Origin: Deinococcus sp.
GTDB taxonomy: Bacteria; Deinococcota; Deinococci; Deinococcales; Deinococcaceae
Assembly (NCBI RefSeq): GCF_025362455.1
Contig: NZ_JANYGJ010000071.1
Span: 1 to 13,483, forward strand
DNA length: 13,483 nucleotides
Reading direction: 5' to 3'
The notes beneath the pieces are model-generated. The model was not told the origin of the DNA, did no database searches, and saw only the letters and a program-made list of their open reading frames with translations. Every line of letters starts with the position of its first letter. Within the stretch, counting starts at the first letter, position 1. The translations under genes were made by a program, and so were the position numbers. Shown here one piece after another: positions 1 through 9,211 of this stretch.

Positions 1-932
1 ACCATCTCGGCGGGCGTGAAGATCTCCTGCGAGGCCCCATCCTCGGCGCCGGGCATCGACCAGCCCATCAGACCCAGGAAGTTCAGCAGCGCTTCAGGCA
101 GTATGCCCATCTTGCGAAAGTCCTCGACCGACGGGTCGCCCCGCCGTTTGCTGTATTTCTTGCCGCCCTTGGACAGCAGCCAGGGCGTGTGAATCCACTC
201 CGGCTCGGTCCAGCCCAGACCGCGCAGAATCAGCACGTGAACCGGCGTGCTGGTCAGCCATTCCTCGGCGCGGATGACGTGGGTGACGTTCATCAGGTGG
301 TCGTCCACCATCGCGGCCAGGTGATAGGTCGGGAAGCCGTCGCGCTTGAGCAGCACCTTGTCGTCAAGTTCGGCGTTGTTGAAGGTCACGTCGCCGCGCA
401 GCCGGTCGCGCACGACGGTCTGCCCCTCGGTAGGCGCGGCCAGGCGGATCACGAACGCCTCGCCCGCAGCGGCCCGGCGCTCCGATTCCTCGCGGGTCAG
501 CGTTCGGTCGCGGCGGTCATAGCCGAGAAAGCTGTCCTTGCGGGCCTCGGCAGCCGAGCGGCGCTCGCTGAGCTCTTCGGGCGTGTCGAAGGCGCGGTAG
601 GCGGCGCCGGATTGCAGCAGTTGCTCGGCGTACTGGCGGTGCAGCCCGGCGCGCTGCGACTGGGTATACGGGCCGAATTCGTCCTCGTTGCGCGGGCTGG
701 CGTCGGGCTTGATGCCGGGCCAGGCGGAGGCCAGCCAGTCGAGCATGTCGAATAGGCGGCCCTCGCTGGCCTCGTTGTAGCGGGCGCGGTCGGTGTCCTC
801 GATGCGGACGATGAACTTCCCGGCGTTCTGGCGGGCGAACACGGCGTTATAGAGGGCCTGGTAGGCGGTGCCGACATGGGGATCACCGGTCGGGCTGGGC
901 GCGATACGGGTCACGACGGAGGGTGCAGACAT
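1..932 (-). CDS. gltX: glutamyl-tRNA synthetase, 3' end beyond window
   Basis: Class I aminoacyl-tRNA synthetase that charges tRNA-Glu with glutamate in the cytoplasm. 310 codons are visible; the family is usually about 470-490 residues, so roughly the last third (anticodon-binding domain) is off the left edge. The HIGH-type motif reads HVGT at residues 19-22, inside IAPSPTGDPHVGT, and the KMSKS-type loop reads KYSKR at 259-263. The IVRIEDTDRARY block at 41-52 and the STP.HVL segment near 228-234 match the Thermus-type enzyme closely, which is one reason for assigning the window to Deinococcus-Thermus. The ATG at 932 is chosen because a TATTGT box ends 7 nt upstream, the leaderless layout, and because the protein N-terminus then aligns directly with the Thermus enzyme. 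It is divergent from the lipoprotein gene. Confidence 0.97.
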   Translation of the reverse strand, partial: MSAPSVVTRIAPSPTGDPHVGTAYQALYNAVFARQNAGKFIVRIEDTDRARYNEASEGRLFDMLDWLASAWPGIKPDASPRNEDEFGPYTQSQRAGLHRQYAEQLLQSGAAYRAFDTPEELSERRSAAEARKDSFLGYDRRDRTLTREESERRAAAGEAFVIRLAAPTEGQTVVRDRLRGDVTFNNAELDDKVLLKRDGFPTYHLAAMVDDHLMNVTHVIRAEEWLTSTPVHVLILRGLGWTEPEWIHTPWLLSKGGKKYSKRRGDPSVEDFRKMGILPEALLNFLGLMGWSMPGAEDGASQEIFTPAEM

Positions 933-939
933 AACGAGT

Positions 940-945
940 ACAATA
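940..945 (-). promoter_or_regulatory. gltX: -10 box of gltX (leaderless type)
   Basis: On the minus strand TATTGT stands 7 nt before the ATG, so transcription should begin at or next to the start codon. No convincing -35 hexamer is seen 16-18 nt further upstream, and there is no Shine-Dalgarno sequence. Confidence 0.6.
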
Positions 946-985
946 CCGCGCCAGCACCTTTCATTCGCCCTTCCCACAGGCCACC

Positions 986-1005
986 AGCCACACGCCACAA
1001 GCCTC
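986..1005 (+). repeat. 20-bp dispersed repeat unit (CACACGCCACAAGC type)
   Basis: The 20 bases here are identical to 10312-10331, where the unit occurs twice in tandem just before the rapZ promoter. A TTCCCAC tract precedes it, as in the longer repeats at 10140-10300. It lies in the 117-bp divergent gap between gltX and the lipoprotein gene, so it may sit at a repeat insertion end rather than act as a regulatory site. Confidence 0.7.
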
Positions 1006-1013
1006 CGCCAACA

Positions 1014-1043
1014 GTGACGACTCTCACATAATCATGCTTTAAT
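1014..1043 (+). promoter_or_regulatory. promoter of the lipoprotein gene
   Basis: GTGACG (1014-1019) is followed after 18 nt by TTTAAT (1038-1043), which ends 6 nt before the ATG at 1050. The spacing predicts a transcript starting at or very near the start codon. Confidence 0.55.
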
Positions 1044-1049
1044 GACATT

Positions 1050-1550
1050 ATGTCGATAACACTCCGGTCCAGACGAGGCGTGCTGTTCCTTCTTCCCGTT
1101 CTCACGCTGGGCCTGAGCGGTTGCTGGGGCTCGTACAGCTCGCTGCCCAGCCAGAAAGAGATCGACGTCAACGGCAATTATGATGGCCGGATTCTGGGCA
1201 ACAGCAATGCCTCGGCGCTGCTGGACATCACGCTGGTCGAGAAGAACCGGGATATCACGGCGGTGGTCAAGAGCGGAGGCAACGGTCAGACCTACACCCT
1301 GACCGGCACCCGCAGCGTCTACAACACCTCGCCTGTGAGCGTCAATTTGAACGGCAGTTTCGGCAGCGGCAGCGCCTGCCCTGGCGGCTTCGCGGAGAGT
1401 TACAGCGTGTCAGCCCGCATCGAGTACGGCTATGACAAGGCGGCCAACCAGGTGCTCGGCAGCGGCTCGGTCGAGCGCAAGACCTGCGTGGGCGGCACGC
1501 TGACTCGTGATACCGACAACAGCGGGCAGATCGAACTCACCAAAAAGTAA
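1050..1550 (+). CDS. predicted secreted lipoprotein, function unknown
   Basis: 166 residues. The N-terminus is a lipoprotein signal: basic residues (RSRR), a hydrophobic stretch at about 11-22, then the lipobox LSGC with the acylated Cys at 25. The mature part is about 140 residues, rich in Gly, Ser and Thr, with alternating hydrophobic/polar runs that suggest an all-beta fold. Cys110 and Cys146 could form a disulfide outside the membrane. I do not recognise the family; the motif NGNYDGRI near residue 41 and the repeated beta-like segments resemble small cell-envelope lipoproteins seen in Deinococcus. The ATG is chosen because the promoter box ends 6 nt upstream and because it gives a complete signal peptide. 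It stands alone; the next gene has its own promoter box. Confidence 0.85.
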   Translation: MSITLRSRRGVLFLLPVLTLGLSGCWGSYSSLPSQKEIDVNGNYDGRILGNSNASALLDITLVEKNRDITAVVKSGGNGQTYTLTGTRSVYNTSPVSVNLNGSFGSGSACPGGFAESYSVSARIEYGYDKAANQVLGSGSVERKTCVGGTLTRDTDNSGQIELTKK

Positions 1551-1580
1551 TGCCGCCCGGTTGCGACCCACGCGCTGCGC

Positions 1581-1586
1581 TACCCT
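1581..1586 (+). promoter_or_regulatory. -10 box of the pterin dehydratase gene
   Basis: TACCCT ends 7 nt before the ATG at 1594. There is no Shine-Dalgarno sequence between them and no good -35. This fits a leaderless transcript carrying the dehydratase and the thioesterase, and it supports 1594 over the upstream in-frame start at 1507. Confidence 0.6.
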
Positions 1587-1593
1587 GTTCGGC

Positions 1594-1950
1594 ATGACCC
1601 ACAACACTCCCAGCCGCATCCGCCTGACCGACGGCGACGTGCAGGACCGCAAGCCCGCGCTCTGGTGGGGCGACGACGGCAAGCTGTTCCGCATCTTCGA
1701 GTTCGGCAGCTACATGCGAGGTGTGGCCTTCGCCGTGCGCGTCGCCGAGCTGGCCGAGGCGCAGGATCACCACCCCGACATCACCATCAATTACAAAAAG
1801 GTGAAGGTCAACTACTACACCCACGATGCGGGCGGCGTCACCGAGTTCGATCTGCGCGGCGCCGAGGCGGTAAACGGGCTGTTTGCGTCGCCTTCTGAAC
1901 CAGAAGATGCACAGGCGGCGCAACCCGACCCGAATGCAGGCGAAAGTTGA
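1594..1950 (+). CDS. pterin-4a-carbinolamine dehydratase (PCD/DCoH family)
   Basis: Dehydrates 4a-hydroxytetrahydrobiopterin to quinonoid dihydropterin, which regenerates the pterin cofactor of aromatic amino acid hydroxylases; bacterial members are also found where no hydroxylase is known. 118 residues, usual for the family. The signature DHHPDI is at 58-63 (catalytic His59, His60), followed by VNYYTHDAGG with the third conserved His at 77 and the closing T.FDL at 83-87. The open frame reaches back to 1507, but that extension overlaps the end of the lipoprotein gene and lacks family similarity. The acidic, Ala/Pro-rich tail after residue 99 is probably disordered. Its stop overlaps the start of the thioesterase gene (TTGA), so the two are likely co-transcribed and translationally coupled. 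No aromatic hydroxylase gene is in the window, so the partner enzyme is unknown. Confidence 0.92.
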   Translation: MTHNTPSRIRLTDGDVQDRKPALWWGDDGKLFRIFEFGSYMRGVAFAVRVAELAEAQDHHPDITINYKKVKVNYYTHDAGGVTEFDLRGAEAVNGLFASPSEPEDAQAAQPDPNAGES

Positions 1951-2375
1951 GCGCCCCCGCCGCCCCGCTGGCCGCCCGAATCCACACCCTGCGCGTGCAG
2001 GTGCTGCCTGGAGACATCGACGACTTGGGCCACGTCAACAACGTCGTCTACCTGAGCTGGTGCGAACTGACCGCCCGCGCCCACTCCGACCGGGTGGGCA
2101 TGACCCTGGCGCGGCTGCTGGGGCTCGGCACGGTGGCGGTGGCCCGGCAGCACAACATCGTCTACCACGTTCCCGCCGTGCTGGGCGACGAGGTAGCGGT
2201 CTGCACCGAGCTGGTCTCCAGCCAGGGCATTCGGGCGCGGCGCGAGTACACCCTGACGCGGGTGTCCGACCAGGCCCGGCTGGCTGAATGCGTCACCGAC
2301 TGGGTGTGGGTCGATCCAGTCAGCGGGCGCCCCAAGCGGCCCGATCCGCGAATCGCCGAAGCCTTCGGGTTCTAG
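1947..2375 (+). CDS. acyl-CoA thioesterase, hotdog fold (4-hydroxybenzoyl-CoA thioesterase-like)
   Basis: 142 residues, full length for the 4HBT/YbgC-type hotdog thioesterases, which hydrolyse acyl-CoA thioesters in the cytoplasm as dimers or tetramers. The diagnostic N-terminal stretch GDIDDLGHVNNVVYLSW (22-38) carries the D..GHVNN..Y pattern that contains the usual active-site Asp. The beta-sheet core follows, with R.EYTL.R near 98-105 and a short VWVDP strand near 120-124. The substrate cannot be read from the sequence. The start is TTG, overlapping the TGA of the pterin dehydratase; AGG lies 7 nt upstream, and no ATG is available before the conserved motif. The stop codon merges with the first bases of the palindromic repeat at 2374-2500. 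Confidence 0.87.
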   Translation: MSAPAAPLAARIHTLRVQVLPGDIDDLGHVNNVVYLSWCELTARAHSDRVGMTLARLLGLGTVAVARQHNIVYHVPAVLGDEVAVCTELVSSQGIRARREYTLTRVSDQARLAECVTDWVWVDPVSGRPKRPDPRIAEAFGF

Positions 2376-2500
2376 AGCAGATGTCATAAAAAAGGTCTTT
2401 TTATGACCGAGCGGAGCGAGTAGTTTTAACTGAGCAGGACGCAGAATGGAGGTGCGGGGAGGCTGTTTTCCCCGTGGCGTAATGCGGAGTACTGCTCTGA
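2374..2500. repeat. palindrome-rich intergenic repeat element between convergent genes
   Basis: The stretch opens with AGAGCAG (2374-2380), has a second GAGCAG at about 2432, and closes with the inverse CTGCTCT (2492-2498). Inside are two hairpins: GTCATAAAAA/TTTTTATGAC (2383-2407) and CGGGGA/TCCCCG (2455-2474). No frame codes convincingly. The nested design suggests one of the small dispersed repeats known in Deinococcus genomes, but only one copy is in the window, so membership is inferred. Confidence 0.5.
2383..2407. terminator. hairpin between convergent genes, possible bidirectional terminator
   Basis: Perfect 10-bp stem GTCATAAAAA / TTTTTATGAC around a 5-nt AGGTC loop, 7 nt after the thioesterase stop. 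The stem is AT-rich and the T tract is inside the stem, not after it, so this is not a classic intrinsic terminator. Its place between a plus-strand and a minus-strand operon makes a terminator role reasonable. Confidence 0.4.
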
Positions 2501-2569
2501 ATGCGACAACAGGGCCTGTTATCTGGATATGAGCGTGAGTTTACATTCAGTTTAGGCAAGCAAAAGTTT

Positions 2570-2636
2570 GTCATCATGAACGCAGTGAAGGATTTTATCG
2601 TTGAACAGCGAGATCCTTCGTTTCACTCAGGATGAC
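2570..2636. repeat. 67-bp imperfect palindrome (REP/MITE-like)
   Basis: The left arm begins GTCATCATGAACGCAGTGAA (2570-2589) and continues AGGATTTTATCG. The right arm, read in reverse, begins GTCATCCTGAGTGAAACGAA and continues GGATCTCG (2636 back to 2609). The arms match over most of about 28 positions, with an 8-nt centre. Palindromes of the GTCATCCTGAG...GAAGGATCTC kind recur between genes in many bacterial genomes. Only one copy is in the window. Confidence 0.65.
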
Positions 2637-2706
2637 ACTATTGGGTTGACGGATACCTTGCTAGCCAGTCCAGCACCTGAGATTCTATCTCTCCTGTTCA
2701 CCACGC

Positions 2707-3974
<1,268 letters not shown>

Positions 3975-3978
<4 letters not shown>

Positions 3979-4622
3979 AGCCCTTCCTCGGCACTCAGCA
4001 AAATAGCGCGGGCCGGAGCACCGTCCACCCCGACGAGCGGCAGCGGCAGACACACCAGGGTGTAGGGGCCGCTGGCCACGCCGGAAAGGTTCAGGCCCTC
4101 GACGATCAGCAGCCCGGTCTCCAGGAACATCTGGTGGGCCTCCAGCGCCGTGCTGTTTACCGGGTCCACGCTGGGGCAATCGGTGCCGATAAGTTGAACG
4201 CCGCGCCGGGCCGCCTCGCGCACGAAGGCCGGGCTCAGCGCCGTGTAGTGCGCCGGAAACTCGGTCCACTGCGGCGGCTGGCCGGTGGAGAGCAGCAGCC
4301 GGGGCGGCAGCGGGTCAGGCAGGCCGTCCAGTACGTCCGCTTCCACGAAAGCTGTGCCGGGCGGCACGTTCAGCACCAGGCAGGGACCGATATAGCGAGA
4401 GAGCGGCACGGCGTCGAGTCTCGGGGCGGCGTCGCCGTAGTGCCAGGGCGCGTCCACATGCGTGCCGGTGTGGGTACCGGTGCCGATCAGGGTGGTGTTG
4501 ACGCTATCGCCCTGCGCCATACGGCCTGCCGGGGTCAGGCTCAGGGGCGGGTCGCCGGGCCAGGTCGGATGCCCGGCAAAGAGGGCGCGGGAAATATCGG
4601 TAAAGGGCAGGGAGTCGGGCAT
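3975..4622 (-). CDS. kynB: kynurenine formamidase (arylformamidase)
   Basis: Metal-dependent cyclase-family hydrolase that turns N-formyl-L-kynurenine into L-kynurenine plus formate, the step before kynureninase. 215 residues, standard length. The metal-binding signature HTGTHVDAPWHY is at 51-62 (His51, His55, Asp57, His61). The N-terminus has the usual DISRALFAGHPTWPGD block and the C-terminus the LPLPLVGVDGAPARAILL block. The ATG has no strong Shine-Dalgarno; a TACCCT box 5 nt upstream suggests a leaderless or nearly leaderless mRNA. It overlaps kynU by 4 nt, so the pair is an operon. The first pathway gene (kynA, tryptophan 2,3-dioxygenase) is not in the window. Confidence 0.95.
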
Positions 4623-4627
4623 GCCCT

Positions 4628-4633
4628 AGGGTA
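4628..4633 (-). promoter_or_regulatory. kynB: -10 box of kynBU
   Basis: TACCCT on the minus strand, 5 nt from the ATG. The last bases form CCCTAGGG with the following ones. The hexamer at the expected -35 place (TCCACT, 17-nt spacing) is a poor match, which could mean that an activator is needed. Confidence 0.5.
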
Positions 4634-4669
4634 CGGCAGCCAGGGGAAGAAGTGGAGGGCCACTGCTAG

Positions 4670-4688
4670 GGTCAGGTCCGACCTGACC
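4670..4688. promoter_or_regulatory. 19-bp perfect palindrome upstream of kynB
   Basis: GGTCAGGTC-C-GACCTGACC, centred 57 bp before the kynB start and 24 bp past the hairpin downstream of gyrB. The position fits an activator or repressor site for the kyn operon. A transcript-level hairpin ending gyrB mRNA is the alternative, but no T tract follows it. Confidence 0.5.
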
Positions 4689-4697
4689 GACAGGGCG

Positions 4698-4727
4698 GCG
4701 CCGCACCCCGGTAGCAGGGCGCGGCGC
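4698..4727 (-). terminator. GC-rich hairpin downstream of gyrB
   Basis: GCGCCGCGCCC pairs with GGGGTGCGGCGC across a loop of about 7 nt (11 bp, one G-T pair), about 60 nt after the gyrB stop. No U tract follows, so termination strength is uncertain; read-through into kynBU is possible. Confidence 0.45.
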
Positions 4728-4737
4728 TCGTCTGTTT

Positions 4738-4787
4738 CATTCAGCTCAGACTGTTCAGCTCAGACCATTCAGCTCAGACCATTCAGC

Positions 4788-4793
<6 letters not shown>
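4738..4793. repeat. four 14-bp tandem repeats over the gyrB stop codon
   Basis: Units CATTCAGCTCAGAC (4738), TGTTCAGCTCAGAC (4752), CATTCAGCTCAGAC (4766) and CATTCAGCTCAGAT (4780). The last unit contains the gyrB stop and its final Ile codon, so the array looks like serial duplication of the gene's 3' end. Confidence 0.9.
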
Positions 4794-6827
<2,034 letters not shown>

Positions 6828-6831
6828 AGGG

Positions 6832-6838
6832 CTCCTTT
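6832..6838 (-). promoter_or_regulatory. gyrB: Shine-Dalgarno sequence of gyrB
   Basis: AAAGGAG on the minus strand, 4 nt before the ATG at 6827. It is the clearest ribosome site in the window; neighbouring genes mostly lack one. Confidence 0.75.
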
Positions 6839-6895
6839 ACATAGCATTTCTGTTATGGGCGTAGCTCGGTGGAGGCAGCAGACGAAGCGGCGCGA

Positions 6896-6907
6896 GAAGA
6901 ATTCTTC
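6896..6907. promoter_or_regulatory. 12-bp palindrome in the gyrB leader
   Basis: GAAGAATTCTTC, about 25-35 nt downstream of the predicted gyrB transcription start. It could be a repressor site or a weak leader hairpin; there is no direct evidence for either. Confidence 0.3.
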
Positions 6908-6937
6908 GCAACTGGACACGTTTCCCGGCTGATCGTC

Positions 6938-6966
6938 AGTCTATCACCTGAACCGAAGTCGGTCAA
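6938..6966 (-). promoter_or_regulatory. gyrB: gyrB promoter
   Basis: Minus strand: TTGACC (6966-6961), exactly 17 nt, then TAGACT (6943-6938). Predicted start is near 6931, giving a leader of about 105 nt. It is the best sigma-70-type match seen next to a known gene here, and the only one with a long leader. Confidence 0.7.
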
Positions 6967-7075
6967 GGAAATTACGCTGTGGACTAAAAAGCCACCTGGC
7001 GTTTAGTGTTGAGGTTTTTGGCCTCTGGGCGCAGGTTTTTAGCATTCGTCACTTCCGGGTCCGTTCATCAGCCGC

Positions 7076-7081
7076 TAGGCT
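7076..7081 (+). promoter_or_regulatory. -10 box of the membrane protein gene
   Basis: TAGGCT ends 6 nt before the ATG at 7088, so the mRNA should be leaderless. This favours ATG 7088 over the GTG at 7082, which would lie upstream of the predicted transcript start. No good -35. Confidence 0.55.
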
Positions 7082-7087
7082 GTGGGC

Positions 7088-7564
7088 ATGGACTTCCTGC
7101 GCCTGTTTCACGACTTCGGATTCGACACGCCGCTGGCCAGATTATTTCCCAATCCGCTGACGCTGGCCTGCTTCATCCTGATGATTTGGAGCATCGCCCC
7201 GGCCATCAAAGGCGTCGTCAACACCGGCTTTGCCCTGTTTACCCGCCTGACCTGGGCCATCTTCCTCCTGACCGGCGTCAGCGGTGTGCTGCTGGCCCTC
7301 TACGGCCTGAAGGTGCCAAGCGCGGTGGTGGAGGCGGGCAAGGCGGTCACCAAATACGGCTTTCCACCCGACCCCAAGCGCAACCTTGAGCACTCGATGT
7401 ACACCGTGTTCGTGCTGGGCAGCTTATTTTTCATCGAGCTGTTGATCGCGGGCAAGCTGATCGAGCGGCGCAAGGGGCTCTACTTTCTGCCGCTGGTGAC
7501 GCTGTTCATGTGGGGCTGCGCGTACATGGTCGGACGGGTGGCGGTGTTTCCGGGCAATAGCTGA
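7088..7564 (+). CDS. four-helix integral membrane protein, function unknown
   Basis: 158 residues with four likely membrane helices: about 22-40 (LTLACFILMIWSIAPAI), 48-71, 104-123 and 129-149. The loop between helices 2 and 3 (about 72-103) is longer and mixed in charge. The segment FTRLTWAIFLLTGVSGVLLAL has an Arg next to the second helix, and ERRKG flanks the fourth. There is no catalytic or transport signature I can name; it resembles small uncharacterised membrane proteins conserved among Deinococcus. No signal peptide. The gene is divergent from gyrB, 260 bp away, and the repeat mosaic begins only a few bases after its stop. Confidence 0.85.
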   Translation: MDFLRLFHDFGFDTPLARLFPNPLTLACFILMIWSIAPAIKGVVNTGFALFTRLTWAIFLLTGVSGVLLALYGLKVPSAVVEAGKAVTKYGFPPDPKRNLEHSMYTVFVLGSLFFIELLIAGKLIERRKGLYFLPLVTLFMWGCAYMVGRVAVFPGNS

Positions 7565-7625
7565 GTTGGGAAGTGGGAAGTGGAGAGTGGGAAAAGAGGC
7601 GGCTGGATGGGCTTTTGGCGGTTGG
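7565..7625 (+). repeat. left end of a repeat of the rapZ-flanking family
   Basis: GGGAAGTGGGAAGTGGAGAG and then GTGGGAAAAGAGGCGGCTGG parallel the start of the copy at 11210 (GGGAAGTGGGGAGTGGGAAG, then GTGGGAACAGAGG). Similarity fades near 7640. The matching right end lies at 8168-8222. Confidence 0.55.
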
Positions 7626-7679
7626 ATTGCGTTGCCAGGCTTCAGCTTTTTGCAAATGCGTCGGCTCCCCCAGCTCCCA

Positions 7680-7763
7680 GCGGGCAGGCGTCCTCATGGG
7701 GAGGAGTGGCGTGCCCAGGCGCGTTCTTGGGCAGAACGGACGCCCCTGGGGACGCCTGCCCGC
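7680..7763. repeat. inverted repeat with nested hairpin
   Basis: Arms GCGGGCAGGCGTCC (7680-7693) and GGACGCCTGCCCGC (7750-7763) are perfect complements. Within the 56-nt centre, GCGTTCT and AGAACG (about 7722-7738) form a second hairpin. Confidence 0.8.
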
Positions 7764-8101
7764 TCCGTTCACGACGACAGTCCGTTCTGGCCAAGAAGGC
7801 CTGATAGGTGCCGTTCTGAACAAGAAGACGCCCCCGCCACGGTGGGGCGAGGGAGTTGTCGCTGCGCTGTGCATGGTACTTCCCATCCGTCCCAGACGCA
7901 CAATCTTTCACCGTGTTCTCCACATCGTGGCCGCTGATGTAGGGCGCCCGTGCAAAATATCTGCACATAACTGACCTCGCTGGAAAGTAGTGGTCTACTC
8001 CAGCCAGAAACAGCGACTGCCTGAGCATTCTCTGACCCTCTACCTCTGGGAGAGTCGCAGACCTGAGGAGTGGCGTGCCCAGGCGCGTCCGTTCACGACG
8101 A
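7701..8101 (+). repeat. direct repeats, one copy with a 40-bp insert
   Basis: A 24-bp unit at 7701-7724 (GAGGAGTGGCGTGCCC then AGGCGCGT) recurs exactly at 8065-8088. A second unit TCCGTTCACGACGA is at 7764-7777 (with CT before CCG) and 8088-8101. In the right copy the units are adjacent; in the left copy about 40 bp separate them, and these bases supply half of the inverted repeat at 7680-7763. Confidence 0.85.
7980..8003. repeat. bulged hairpin
   Basis: CTGGAAAGTAG and CTACTCCAG pair around TGGT with an AA bulge. It is in the middle of the gene-free mosaic; neither a promoter nor a T tract gives it a role. Confidence 0.5.
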
Positions 8102-8167
8102 GTGCTTGCAGATGGCCTTGCGAAGCAAGGGGTGAGGGAAGTGAGCGCCAGCTCATGCCCCACGTCC

Positions 8168-8222
8168 CTTCCCACTCCCCACGTCCCACCAGCGGCGCAG
8201 CCGCGCCCCCACTTCCCGCGCA
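8168..8222 (+). repeat. right end of a repeat of the rapZ-flanking family
   Basis: CCTTCCCACTCCCCACGTCC followed by CACCAGCGGCGCAGCCGCGC and CCCCACTTCCCGCG. The 26-nt core (8187-8212) matches 11338-11362 apart from one substitution and one extra C. It keeps the same orientation as the left end at 7565. Confidence 0.75.
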
Positions 8223-8230
8223 ACGCCTTC

Positions 8231-9130
8231 CTACGCCTCCAACCCACTCTCCCCCGCTCCCTCACCCTCCGAGAGCGCGTTCAGCACGCCCTGCATGGCG
8301 GGGGTGTCCTCGGCGCTGACGTTGTGGCGCTCGGCGAGGTAGGCGGATACCCAGGCGCCGAAGTACCACAGGGCCAGGCTGCCCGCGTAGCCGCCCACGT
8401 CTTCGGGAAACGGCACGGCCACCACCTCGTCGATGCGGGTCTCCAGAATCTCGCGGGCGACGCTGAGTTCGGGGGTCTCGTCGCCCAGAATCAGGGCCAC
8501 CTTGGCGTCGCCGGTCTCGTGGTGGGCCTCGAACATGCCGGTCAGCACGTACAGCGGCTCCAGATCGACCGGGATGCTCAGCACCTTGCCCACGCGGGCC
8601 AGCAGGTGTTGCCAGACTTGCAGCAAGGCCGTGTCTTCCGGCGCGGCCAGCAGCAACGGCGTGCGGCTCCACAGCGTCCAAGCCAGCATCCGGGCGGGGT
8701 TGTCGTCTTCAATGCTGGGGTCACACTGAGCGGCCAGGCGCCCGATCAGGCGCTCGGCTTCCTGGGCCTGCTCGGCGTGACCGGTGGCGTAGGCGGCGAA
8801 CTGGGCCAGGTGGTACGTCGCGGTGACGCCCGCAGGCGACAGGAAATCGATGCCTTGCAGCGAGGCGCCGGGCTTCTGGATTCCGGCCCGCACCACCGCC
8901 GCGCCGCTGACCTCGCTGAGTCCGGCGTAGTCGCGGGCGGCCAGGGCGGCGTCGCTGCTCTCCAGCACGATCTGGGTGCCGCTGCGGGTCAGGCGGCCCC
9001 CCAGCAGGGTGCCCATCAGCGCTGCGGCCAGGGCGCCGCCGCCCACGCCGATCACGCCGTAGGGGGCCTCCAGCACGCGGGTCGGCCCCTGATACGAGCC
9101 GGGGAGCTTCAGAAGTTCGTCGGTCAACAT
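8231..9130 (-). CDS. SIS-fold protein of the phosphoglucose/phosphomannose isomerase family, divergent
   Basis: 299 residues. The N-terminal region has a glycine loop (VIGVGGGALAAALMG, about 26-40) in the place of the family's GMGGSAIGG motif. The C-terminus, SLALWYFGAWVSAYLAERHNVSAEDTPAM, matches the family's closing helix (YLGDWVSYYLA...GVDPTPVPVI). The middle (LAAPEDTALLQVWQHLLARVGK) resembles the substrate-clamp helix. Bifunctional PGI/PMI enzymes interconvert glucose-6-P or mannose-6-P with fructose-6-P and are normally about 330 residues. This one is shorter, and I cannot place all of its catalytic residues. It may be a diverged or non-catalytic paralogue. The ATG at 9130 is the first in frame; the frame is open to a GTG at 9178, whose extra residues look unlike protein. 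A ribosome site is weak (AGAAG). It is divergent from tetR. Confidence 0.72.
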   Translation of the reverse strand: MLTDELLKLPGSYQGPTRVLEAPYGVIGVGGGALAAALMGTLLGGRLTRSGTQIVLESSDAALAARDYAGLSEVSGAAVVRAGIQKPGASLQGIDFLSPAGVTATYHLAQFAAYATGHAEQAQEAERLIGRLAAQCDPSIEDDNPARMLAWTLWSRTPLLLAAPEDTALLQVWQHLLARVGKVLSIPVDLEPLYVLTGMFEAHHETGDAKVALILGDETPELSVAREILETRIDEVVAVPFPEDVGGYAGSLALWYFGAWVSAYLAERHNVSAEDTPAMQGVLNALSEGEGAGESGLEA

Positions 9131-9211
9131 GCTTCTACGGTGCCACGCCGGGCGGCGAAAGGCAAAGTGGGAAGGCACATATGGGGACTGGCAGGCGTGC
9201 TTCTTAACTTA

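Larger units (their letters stand above)
2376..2706. other. gene-free gap between convergent operons
   Basis: 331 bp with no plausible gene. It holds the repeat at 2374-2500, a plain stretch of about 70 bp, and the palindrome at 2570-2636. GC content is visibly lower than in the flanking genes. The short frame starting at 2601 lies in the right arm of the palindrome and runs over the antisense of kynU, so it is not counted as a gene. Confidence 0.7.
7565..8230. other. 666-bp gene-free repeat mosaic
   Basis: No frame here has a plausible start, promoter or protein-like composition. The open frames on both strands read repeat sequence, with Pro/Arg-rich strings. The content is a left repeat end, a 14-bp inverted pair (7680-7763), direct repeats (7701 and 8065), a bulged hairpin (7980-8003) and a right repeat end. 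The block around 7830-7855 is a GC palindrome (CCCCGCCACGGTGGGG) of the sort seen in dispersed repeats. Confidence 0.75.

Noticed and set aside
6840..6857. Radiation/desiccation response motif upstream of gyrB
   Set aside because: Deinococcus gyrB genes can carry it, but CATAGCATTTCTGTTATG has the half-sites everted relative to TTATG-N7-CATAA and only 6 of 9 pairs match.
6828..6937. Riboswitch in the gyrB leader
   Set aside because: Only a 12-bp palindrome and a weak dyad are visible; no known riboswitch core or terminator/anti-terminator pair.
7642..8265. 207-codon minus-strand frame in the repeat mosaic
   Set aside because: Reads repeats and overlaps the isomerase-like gene; no promoter or ribosome site, and no recognisable domain.
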